Shown: one piece after another, positions 12,301 to 21,763 of the stretch
Layout of the letters: each line of letters begins with the position of its first letter
Numbering within the stretch: position 1 is the first letter of the stretch
Assembly: GCF_947179165.1 (NCBI RefSeq)
Contig: NC_077241.1
Location: 29,941,246 to 30,005,245 of the forward strand
DNA from: Solanum dulcamara
Lineage: Eukaryota > Streptophyta > Magnoliopsida > Solanales > Solanaceae
Reading direction: 5' to 3'
DNA: 64,000 nt
Notes under the pieces: model-generated
What the model saw: the letters and a program-made list of their open reading frames with translations, nothing else
Database searches by the model: none
Told to the model about the DNA's origin: nothing
Program-made: the position numbers and the translations under genes

Positions 12301-13702
12301 GACTTTTGGAGTTTACATCCCTAACACTCACAATGTGGTAAATACATCCCTTAGAAATCATTTTTCGGGCCTTAAGATAAGAAATAAACTGACCCTTCAC
12401 CACCAAATCATGACCCTGCCATTCAATAACAGGCACATTTGGAAATTGGAATTTGACTCGACGATTCCTACAATCTATGGAAGCATAAGATGCATGTAAC
12501 CAATCCATCCCAAGAATGACATCGAAATCTATCATGTCAAGCTCAATGAGATCACAAGGAATAACTTTATGCAAGACAGACACAAGGCAACCCCTATAGA
12601 CCTTTCTAGCAATAACTGACTCACCAACGGGGGTAGACACCAAATAGGGCTCTAATAACATTTCAGGTAAAACATCAAATCTATTAGCAAGGAATGGAGT
12701 AACAAAAGATAAATTTGCACCCGGATCTAATAGTGCATACACATCAAAAGAAAAGACCTTTAACATACCGGTAATGACATTAGGTGCATCCTCAACCTCT
12801 TGTCTCCCATGCAAGGCGTAAAAGCGGTTGGTGCGTTGGACACCTCCTTGGACTTGTTGACCATGAGCAATTTGTCCTTGAGTCCTACCACCACCATCTC
12901 TACAATCCTTAGCATGGTGGCCCAGCTTGCCACACTTAAAGCATGCATTGGAGCCGGCTAAGCACCTCCTTGATATCTCTCTAAGCTTCTCTTCTTCGAT
13001 TTGTTCTGCATAAGTCATTAACCGAGAGATGTCCATCTCCTTGACCAACATGGCTGTTTTGCACTCCTTGGACACCAAGCTTGAGACACCGGAAATAAAC
13101 TTGCTCATTCTAGCTCTTGGGTCGGAGACCATGAAGGGAGCATACTTTGACAACTTAGTGAATTTGAGAGCATACTCCCTCACGCTCATACTTCCTTGAC
13201 GGAGGTTGATAAACTCTTGGATTTTGGCCTCCCTTAGCTCCAATGGGAAGAAGCGATCTAAGAAGGCACCTTTAAACTCTTCCCATCCTATCGGCCCTAT
13301 TTCTTCATCCCTCTCAACAACTCATTGTTCATACCACACTCAAGCCACACCTTTGAGTTGATAGGCCACTAGCTCGGCCTTCTCATTTGGTGGCACACCC
13401 ATGATGGCCACAATCCGGTACACCTCATTAATGAACTCCATAGGGTCCTCATCTAGTTTAGAACCATCGAACTCAGGTGGATTCATCCTTTGGAAATCTC
13501 GAATCCTAGAGGCTGCATTTTGTATTTGGGGAGGAGGAACACCTAAATTCCCTTGGTTGGCTACGACTTGAGCTAACAAAGTAATAACACTGCGAAACTC
13601 AGCATGGGTTACCCCATCCTTATGATGTTGGGAATTGGGAACCGGAGGAGTTTGGTCCTCATCGTCAACCCTTGCTCTTCGAGGTGTTCTTCCACGAGTC
13701 AT
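9380..13702 (-). pseudogene. Chromovirus gag-pol polyprotein, copy 2 (two gag stops, integrase Glu lost)
   Basis: Second copy of the polyprotein, offset by exactly 7068 bp. The domain order is the same: gag, CCHC knuckle, protease LLDPGA, reverse transcriptase with FIDDIL, RNase H, integrase and chromodomain-like tail. It shares two lesions with copy 1: the UGA now at 13322-13324 and the Lys in place of the integrase catalytic Glu (codon 10136-10138). It has one private stop at 13340-13342, where the CGA Arg codon of copy 1 is TGA, consistent with deamination of a methylated cytosine. Other private changes include T1031M beside the catalytic Lys and about a dozen substitutions. No frameshift was seen. 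The long frame from 13243 could make a Pol-like protein only if translation restarted internally. Confidence 0.9.
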
Positions 13703-13918
13703 TATCTATAGGACACAAAATGGGTCGTTAGTTAAAGGAAAGCTTAGGATGCTCTAAGGCACGACATGAATTTGAAAGAAGTGAAATTTGTTTCCTAAAC
13801 GCCTCATAGTCTCCTATTCATAATTGTGGCGCGCTTCACAACCATGAACAAGACCCTATTCGACGCGGTATGTTGGACTCCAAGGACCATTCAAAACCTC
13901 TGGCTCTGATACCAAGTT
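13703..13918 (-). other. 5' leader and primer-binding site, unit 2
   Basis: Same content as 6635-6850. The initiator-Met primer-binding site TGGTATCAGAGCCA is at 13901-13914 on the minus strand, just inside the LTR end at 13919. Confidence 0.9.
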
Positions 13919-16243
13919 TGTCACGACCCAAGCCTAGGGCCTAGACGTGACATGGCGAATGAGGAACCCGAAAGTACCTCAAACAAGCCTCTTAGCATTC
14001 TTTTAGCCTTTCATAGGTAATGATGATAAATAAACAAGCGGAAATCATAATAAATCTTCAACTTACATATGTCCAACAATACCTCTAACTATTAGATTTA
14101 ACGGGGCTAAGACAAGTCCCTAGCTCACCCTCAATCATAATAGAAGAAATTCCATAGTAAAATATCTTAACATATCATAAACTAGAAAGATAAAGGAGTA
14201 TTGTTCCCGGAACATGGGAACTCACCAAAAGTAGTCTTCAATTGAATATCAACTAGCCACGTGGAGGAGAATGAAGAGGAGCACTGATCCCTACATGGTG
14301 ATATCATGTAGGCAAAAGAGTATGCATTAGTACTTTGAATGTACTAAGTATGTAAGGATGTATGAACATTGAGGAAACATTAAAACATTTATGTAATATG
14401 GAACATAATTTAATGTATGCATAATAAATCATATATATATCCTTTAAAACATTCACTTTGTGGGAAATTAACCATAACCGACATTTAAGACCATGCGAGC
14501 TATTACATGGAATCCAACATAACCCCCTACGTTGGCCGGGGAGACTACTTGCTGGGTAGAACTCCGTCAACTTCATTCGTTTCTTTAACTTTAACTTTAA
14601 GGGCTATTTATGGATCCATTAGCCTAAGCCTACAAGGGCTCCTATGTTGGCACATAGTTAATGAGACAAGGGGTTGCTACTAGGATTCCCTTACCGAATC
14701 CCACCTCAATGCCTCATTCGGTGCTAAGTCAATCCCACGGAATAGTTTAATACTTCAAAATATTCATAGCATATAACTTGAGAATTCAAACATCATATTC
14801 GTTAGAATAGCTCATTAAAACATTTGATAATTCAAATATGCAAGAATTGTCCTTATTGCACAAAGAATCCATCATTCATATTATTTCATCATTCTTTCAT
14901 TTCATAAGACTCTCTTTTTTTATCATAGATATTGCTTTCATAAACATTTATTTGGAGTCAAAGCTTTCAAGTCAAACTTTATTAAAAACATAGTAAAACT
15001 AGGTGGGTTCAAATCACTTCAACTTGCAAATATGTATGTAAATAAATATACATAAATACTTTGAAATCCATTAATTAAAAATCATGCTTTAAACAACCCA
15101 CCATGAATTTCAAGAACCTTTAAATAGATAAATAAAAGAATTACTTGTAAACCATCAATTCATACATATGAAATTATGTTGCATCAAAATAGAGCAATAA
15201 TCATTAGTTTAACCATGATTCATATTATTAAGTAAAATTAAGAATTACCATAAGAAAATATTACTTGAAATCAAGAGACTTAATTGAAAGAGTTTTTGGA
15301 CTACATGGGTGGAAGAACCCATGGATAAATACCCACATAACTTAGAGTAGAGCTTAGAGAAAATAAATATAATTTATCATATAATCAAAATAATTTAGAC
15401 ATGATAGTGGAAGGAATACTCTCATTGAAGCCTTACATACCTGGAAACCGAAGCTTTAGTTGGTACCGGAAGACTTAATGACCACTCTTGAGTCCTAGCT
15501 TTTCTCCTTGCCGGAACGTTTTGTGTACTACCCGGAATATATGAATTACCGGAATAGTATTTCTTTACTACTAAGAACTAAAACTATATTTGAGAATGTG
15601 TAAAGAAGTGTATAGAGAGAAGATTTGCTTGAGAAAGCTTGATGAATAAAATGAGGAAATAAGGTGGGTATTTATAGGTGGGAAAGAGGACATAACAATA
15701 AAAAAAATAATTATAAATAAAAATCTGAAAATTTAGTGGAATATATTGATGTCATGGATGATGTTAAATGGAGGACAATTTATGTCATGAGTGATGTCAA
15801 ATGTATCTAGATCTTTCTATGGTAGGTGAAATGAGTTATCTTTGATAGAATACTCGTTTTGGGAGCTACGTTTGAATAAGATAAATTCCTTATTAGGATT
15901 TGGTGTCTTCATAAGAATTGTAGATATGGAAGTCTAGTTTCATATCGTTCAAGAATCAACCAATTTGGATAAACCTACAGTGAGATATGATTTTTCTTCT
16001 ATAAACACTCATTTCCGTCACAGCATCCTACCTTACAAAGATTAATTTATTTGACCTACTTAACCTCCGAATCTTAAAATATGGTCTTCATAAAAGTTGT
16101 AGGTAATGATCTTGTGGTTACTCAGAAATTTGAATCAATCAATTTGGATATTCCTATGAAAAGTTATGACCAAACTACAGAGGCTGTATCATGTTTAGGC
16201 AAAAATTGAAACATCGTATACAACCTTTTTAGGGGATGTTACA
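13919..16243 (-). mobile_element. Outer 5' LTR of the tandem array
   Basis: This 2325-bp LTR with TG..CA ends is nearly identical to 6851-9177. The sequence directly outside it (gtaat at 16244-16248) should be one copy of the target-site duplication. The partner cannot be checked, because the left end of the array is truncated. Confidence 0.9.
15669..15676 (-). promoter_or_regulatory. LTR TATA box (TATAAATA)
   Basis: Same motif and same position within the LTR as at 8603-8610. This LTR is the one placed to drive transcription of unit 2. Confidence 0.6.
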
Positions 16244-18032
16244 GTAATTCAAACGGAATAACGAAGAAAAATTCGGAATAGTGGGGCCCACCTCGGTCAA
16301 ATGAGATGGCGTATACAAATCACGTGCGTTAGACTTCATAACATTATTTAGAAGAGTTTCAAGGTATTCGGAATTCATTTGTGCAAAATCTAGAAGTTTA
16401 GACAATTTTTCCAAAACTATTCAAAATTACCTAATTCAATTCTATTGAATAGAAAAGGGAAATTTTCGAGCGTCGATTTCGAAGAGTAGAGTGATCTCCG
16501 AGGTTCGTATTCACTCCTATTACATCTAGGACATGCCAAGAGAAGAAAATGTAAAGCTTTACATACCTTTTTGGCGTTTTACGGTTGTCCAAGTTCAATT
16601 TCCGTTTCCTCCAAAATCTACAATTGGTCACATTTACCAATTACTATTCATAAGACTTTAAGAATTTAATTTTCCAATACTTGTCTACAAAAATTTTGGC
16701 AGCATCTCCCCTATATATATGACAACCCCGAGATTACAACTCGGACACAATATCAACAACCAAGCCAACAACAACACCAATTCCATCAATAATCAATTTA
16801 AACACACCATAACATAAATTGGTGTAATTTTTCAATTAGTGCAACAACTTTCAACCAAACTTTGCATTTCCAAATAAATATGAATATCTCATATCCATAA
16901 TTAATTTCAACTCATTCCAACATAAGTGAAAAATATTCCAAGTAAGCTATCCAATTTTTATCAACTCCATACTTCACTCAAAAATTCCATAAATACCACA
17001 AAAATATTAAAAATTCATTTTCTTTCTTCAACTTCACAACCAACAACAACACTCCATACTTTTAATAATTTACCTCCATATTCTTATAATATCATACTCA
17101 AATTACATAATTCCTACAAACTAGTTTAATACCAACTTACACCATTTAAGTTTCCTTATATTCCAAAAATTGCAACAACAACTAACAAGCTATGCAACCT
17201 TAATTTTTTTCCTCTCATCACCTAACTCTTATTTCCAACTTCAATTAATCTCATCCAACTTTCATTTTCAACATCAAATAATTAACATAACTACCATTCA
17301 AATACTACACAAAAATACTATACAAAAATACTACACAAAAATTAAATAATTCTTACTCATATAAGAACATGTATACATGGCACCATATTACCATGCAAAC
17401 TTCCATATTTCCATAAACTCTACACACCTCTACATACTACAACATACACAAACCTTCATAACATAATAAAATGAATTAATTCTTACCTTTTTCTTCTAAC
17501 TTCTTCACTTCCAAATCAATGAAACAAGTCTCCAACTTCCAAAACAACTACACCATGTTGTAGAGCACCCTTGACTTAGTAGGAATACTAGAAAATTATA
17601 ATTTTTGGGGATGAAATTTGAAGGGTTAATTTACTCCCTCTTGGCCGATTTTCTCTCAATTTTTTTCCTCAAGTTCTTCTTGCTTCTAACTCTCTCAAAT
17701 TGTCTAGAAATCTCTAGGATTTTATGACTAAGAGGCTCCCATGTGAAACTACCATTTTGCCCCTCACCTTTTCTAATATTTCCAAGTTGAAATTCCACCT
17801 TTGCCCTTAACCTTTTATAGTATTTCCATATGTAAAATTCCAATTTTACCCCTAACCTTTTATGTTATTTCCACATGAGTAATTCCAATTTTGCCCTTTT
17901 ACTTTTCCAATAATTCCACCTCCCAACTTAATCAATAGAAACTTGTATATAACAAGACCAAACATAGTCTTACCCTTGACTTGTTACAAGTATCCCCAAC
18001 ATGTTCTTAGGTGCAAAGTGCGGATTATAACA
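16244..18032 (-). mobile_element. Divergent minus-strand LTR fragment
   Basis: This AT-rich noncoding stretch has minus-oriented landmarks of the LTR superfamily: 'aggacatgccaagag' followed by 'taaagctttacatacc' near 16530-16568, and 'ggcagcatctcccctat' near 16699. At 18014-18032 'caaagtgcggattataaca' is the reverse complement of an LTR start (compare 23962). The part from 16730 to 17500 is rich in CAACAACA-like sequence and matches nothing else here. Short frames (16229-16640, 16926-17129, 17631-17843) show no family features. It is probably an old LTR that has lost its 3' part. Confidence 0.5.
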
Positions 18033-18096
18033 AGATTTATCTATACAGGGGTCCAGGTCGGACCCCAGTCACGACCTACGGAGTTGGGTTGTGACA
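18033..18096 (+). mobile_element. Plus-strand LTR 3'-end remnant
   Basis: The segment 'ggggtccaggtcggacccc' through 'gggttgtgaca' is the characteristic terminal block of the B/D/E LTR family, cut to 64 bases. Viral sequence follows at once. Confidence 0.7.
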
Positions 18097-18466
18097 AAAT
18101 CTTTTTCCATTCTTTATATAAATTAAGATATTCATACGGTAAAATCTTTATCGTAAGTCCGTGGAATGTTCACCATTTTATAAACCAGTTTGGAATCGGT
18201 CCATCAAAAATCTTTGCACAAATTTTTATAAACCAAGTATGTTTGTGTCGATCATTATTATAATAGAAGACTTTGTGAAATGCTCGGATATAATCCCAAT
18301 AAGTTAAATTGATGTTCATGTTATTAACACAAACTTGACGTTCATTCATAGTGGAGATCCCCCACTCTTCAACAAATATGATTTGTTTGATGATAACTTT
18401 TGAGAAGTTATAAACATTCTTTTTTGTGGTAAAATGTTTGAAATCAACAATTCTTGTTTTTATCAA
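18097..18466 (-). pseudogene. Pararetroviral late-region protein fragment, copy 1
   Basis: An open minus frame runs from 18466 and includes the motifs EEWGISTMNE, FHKVFYYNND and CAKIFDGPIPNWFIKWW. The same protein segment is encoded on the plus strand at 19030-19430, so the two copies form a large inverted repeat. The family resemblance is to a Trp-rich segment of plant pararetroviral polyproteins, recalled and not searched. It is broken at 18097 by LTR sequence. Confidence 0.55.
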
Positions 18467-18489
18467 TATTGTTTCATAATATGTACGAG

Positions 18490-18645
18490 TCTTATATGAT
18501 TTGTGGATTTACAAATAGTAACATACATCAATATTCTATGTAAAAGTATGGAGACATGTCTATTAGTTAAGCCATCAACATTCCATTCATAAATTTGATC
18601 ACCGCTATAAGATATATTAGACTGAATCCAGTCTTTTTTTATTAT
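18490..18645 (-). pseudogene. Pararetroviral capsid-region N-terminal fragment (duplicate)
   Basis: It encodes the block DWIQSNISYSGDQIYEWNVD and the following helix-rich segment ending in TICKSTNH. Almost the same sequence occurs at 22541-22677 in the same orientation, there in its natural place before the GFTGQLRGWWDN motif. Here it is fused directly to the end of the protease piece, so the join is a rearrangement. Confidence 0.65.
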
Positions 18646-19004
18646 TACAATATATTCTTTTTCAAAAATAGATGCAAAAGGATATATTATATTAATAAAA
18701 GGAATTCCAAGTATAATTAGAAGATGCATCTAATCTTTTACTAATAAAAAGAAATGAGGAATGAAACTTTATTCTGGCAAATATGAGTGTTAGATAACTT
18801 ATACTTTATATCTAAAATATGTTCAGATACAGATTTAACAGCATGAGTAGTTTTTTCAAAATATTTTGAAGGAATTAATCCTTCTTGGATACAGCTAACA
18901 TTTGCTCCACTATCAATCATGGCAGTGTTAGTAATGATAAATTCATTATTAATTAAAATAGTGCATTTAATATACCAATGATGAACAGTTACAATCTGTA
19001 ACAT
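18645..19004 (-). pseudogene. Pararetroviral aspartic protease fragment
   Basis: The minus frame contains the retropepsin active-site motif MIDSGANVSC preceded by a typical beta-strand (CTILINNEFI). The C-terminal flap-distal motif LIILGIPFI lies about 85 residues later, around 18715. This spacing fits a caulimovirid or retroelement aspartic protease. A frame break near 18740 separates the two halves. The reverse transcriptase that should follow is absent; capsid sequence follows instead. Confidence 0.7.
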
Positions 19005-20020
19005 TCCTAATATGTTACAATCTATAACATATTATGAAACAATATTGATAAAAATAAGAAGTGCTGATTTCCAACATTTTACCATAAAAGAGAATGTTTA
19101 TAACTTCTCAAAGGTTATCATCAAACAGATCATATCTGTTGAAGAGTGGGGGATCTCCACCATGAATGAACATCAAGTTTGTGTTAATAAAATGAACATC
19201 AATTTAACTTATTGAGATTATATCCAGGCATTTCACAAAGTCTTCTATTATAATAATAATCGACACAAAAACACTTGGTTTATAAAAATTTGTGCAAAGA
19301 TTTTTGATGGACCGATCCCAAACTGGTTTATAAGATGGTGGACATTCCACGGACCTACGGTAAAGATTTTACCGTATGAATATCTTAATTTATATAAAGA
19401 ATGGACAAAGATTTCTCCATTTTGAAAGAATTATACCTGTCCGATCATGTATGTAATCTCGATAAAATAGACTAAATGTATTTCTTTATTGAGTTTTCTA
19501 TACCATGGATCCATAAATTATTGCCAGAAGTAGTTTATATCACAGATGAAAAATCCTGTATCTCTATCGTGTCTATTATAATAATTTTTGGGACAAGTTA
19601 ACAAGAACTTATCGCAAGACTAAACAAGCATATGATTAGGAGCTTATTGATGGTATTCGAGTAAAACTCCAGGAATACATAGAACTACCTCAGAAGAACT
19701 TGGTAGCTGACAATTCAGTTAAACATATTGCTCGAAGAATTTTGATCCAACAAGGCGACAAAACTGAATTAATCAATGAGTACCTTGAAGAAGTTAAATG
19801 AAATTTACTTCAAACTTTAATCTAGTATGATAAATTTGACACTTCAATGAAAAGTGAAGCCAGTGATGATATTGCTGATGCCCAGTCAAATGGACCCAGG
19901 CCTATCCTATCAGAACATGAATTAAAAAAGGTAGAAGAATTTCTGAAATCTCTACAAGATAAGAAAGAATTCCTTTGGACAACTGTCAAAGGAAAAGGAA
20001 AGGTAGAATGAGACATCTGC
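19005..20020 (+). pseudogene. Pararetroviral late-region protein, copy 2 and C-terminus
   Basis: The frame from 19012 repeats the EEWGISTMNE and CAKIFDGPIPNWFIRWW segment of 18097-18466 on the other strand. It then decays through several stops around 19424-19600. Coding-like sequence resumes around 19640-20010 (IELPQKNLVADNSVKHIARR, then an acidic helical tail). In plant pararetroviruses the last gene before the promoter often encodes such a helical tail, so this may be the end of the polyprotein. The function is inferred from position only. Confidence 0.5.
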
Positions 20021-20099
20021 TAAAAACACGGAAAAGAATAAAAGAATGACGGGCCATGCGGGGATATATCCCCAATAATCTTAAAGTGAAAAGGATCAT

Positions 20100-20260
20100 T
20101 TTCATTTTTACAGTAGAAACACTGTATATGTACAGTAGATATACTGTGCTACATACCCACATAAGGGACCTACTGGACCTATTTTTATTCTTGTTGTTTC
20201 TTTAGCCCTTCTATATAAAGTGTGTTTGTTTTCAATTTTTAGGCAGAGTTTTTGAAGTTC
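20100..20260 (+). promoter_or_regulatory. Pararetrovirus-type pregenomic promoter
   Basis: TATATAAAG (20212-20220) is a strong plant TATA box. Upstream at 20109-20150 an ACAGTAGA..ACTGT motif occurs twice, as direct and inverted copies, and could bind a regulator. A CT-rich initiator and leader follow (20255-20300), then about 600 bases of leader with no long frame, then the primer site and the movement protein. This arrangement is that of a caulimovirid pregenomic RNA promoter. Confidence 0.55.
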
Positions 20261-20937
20261 CCTTCTCTCTCTACCACTCTCTTCTCTCCCTTGTATACAT
20301 ATCCCTTTGTAAGATATCGATAAAAGTTGCAGTTTGGAATAACCTTCAAAGCAAGGTACGTTATTTATTTTTCTGCTTTTAATTATCATCTTCTTTTATC
20401 CATAATTGTGACTATGTCCAGCTAGAACTCTTATATCTATGCCGGATATCTAAGTTGTATAATATATGTAATATGAAAGACTCAGACTTAATCAACTTTT
20501 AAGAGAAATTTATCATAGTTCCATGACTTGATTCTGAGATGGTGGTACAATCAATTCAGGCACTAATATATTAGTCCAGCCTAGTAAGCAGTAGTGGTGT
20601 AAGTTCCCATTAAAAAAAAGAGAAAAGGGGTAGTATTTTCACACTGTTAGAACTGCTAGTTGCCGGATTAATAATAGTATGTATCGGAATATCTAACAGG
20701 CCCCTTGCTCTGGTGAAAGCTTCCATACAGCCATGAACTAAATAAAATCTTCTTTAGTTTGATTTTAACCTTGCTAACTGCAAGTTTAAGGATATAGTTT
20801 CAAGCAAGATTTGGATAGCCGCGCGGACTACCGCCCGCTTTTTAGATCCTGGTTGCGATGGTATTAGAGCCTAGGAACTTTCATAATATATAGATTATAG
20901 ATCTGCAATATTTGGCATAGATATGTCTTAATTTTCT
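20261..20937 (+). other. Pararetroviral leader with tRNA-Met primer site
   Basis: This is a non-coding leader between the promoter and the movement protein. TGGTATTAGAGCCTAGG at 20859-20875 differs from the usual initiator-Met primer site by one base in its first twelve. This is where a pararetrovirus starts minus-strand DNA synthesis. A GC-rich patch (20820-20845) lies just before it. Confidence 0.65.
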
Positions 20938-21763
20938 ATGGATATTGGAGAAACTAGTATTAAAAGTACTAGATTGGAAGAGGTAGATGTACTTCAAAAT
21001 CTTGATTTACTAAACAAATGGACTATTTCAAAAATTGATACAAAAATCATATATGACTATGTATGGTTTGATAAATTTTCAACTAAATAATTAATAAAAA
21101 CAACTGAACAATCCTTAGCTCTTAATTCATATGAGCAAACTATTTATTTATTAAATAAATAGGATATTGAATCTTATAGGTCTAAATATAATTTTATGCA
21201 CATAGGCATGGTTCAAATTGCTTTCAAACCTTTAACTCTTAAAGGGTTACCTAAAAATTTTCTAGCTGCATTTAGGGATGCTAGAAATTTAAATTTTAGA
21301 CAATCATTGATGGGTTCGATTGAATCAACTGTGGCGTATGGTCCAGTTTATTTTAATACACAACCTAACCTTCAATTATCTTTGTCTGATGTTAATATTC
21401 TTGATGTATTAACATTAAATATTAAAACACATGGTTATAACTATGTTCCAAGTTAATATACTTATCTTATAGAATCTATTTTAAATTGTTATCTACTTTG
21501 AATCCTCGATGTAAATTATATGACACATCTAATTAGACTATATTAGTTGAAACTAATTTTACTAAATCAAAGGTCACTACTAGGAGACCTATTAGGTGGG
21601 AAAAAATTAATTTCCCAACCACATGGTCTTTAGAATCGGTTATAGCCCCAAATTAAGTGACCAATAACTTGACTAATAGTGAGTATTCTAATATAACTCA
21701 AAATTCCGATGGAAAAATATGCATCCAATTTTTTTATAATAAAGCTTCGATTTTGCTAAGATC
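20938..21763 (+). pseudogene. Pararetroviral movement protein, broken
   Basis: The frame starts at ATG 20938 (MDIGETSIKS) and is interrupted by stops at 21088-21090, 21160-21162 and 21454-21456, with a frame change near 21490. The core between 21196 and 21456 has the 30K/caulimovirid movement-protein signature: HIGMVQIAFKPLT, then LRNFR-like AFRDARNLNF, then GPVYFNTQPN and LNIKTHGYNY. The C-terminal part continues to about 21763, with WSLESVIAPN in the other frame. Such proteins form tubules at plasmodesmata. This copy cannot be made whole. Confidence 0.7.

Larger units (their letters stand above)
2070..16243 (-). mobile_element. Tandem array of a Tekay/Del-like Ty3/gypsy chromovirus (LTR stub-int-LTR-int-LTR)
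   Basis: Two near-identical units repeat with a 7068-bp period: gag-pol 2312-6634 and 9380-13702, LTRs 6851-9177 and 13919-16243. A 39-bp LTR stub (2070-2108) is all that remains of the outermost LTR on the left. On the minus strand each LTR begins TGTAACATCCCC and ends GGGTCGTGACA. Initiator-Met primer sites follow, and polypurine tracts precede the downstream LTRs. The two protein copies differ at only about 14 positions in 1287. LTRs over 2.3 kb and a C-terminal chromodomain-like tail suit the Tekay/Del lineage. Unequal crossing-over between LTRs, or recombination between adjacent copies, would give this structure; which of the two cannot be decided here. Confidence 0.9.
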
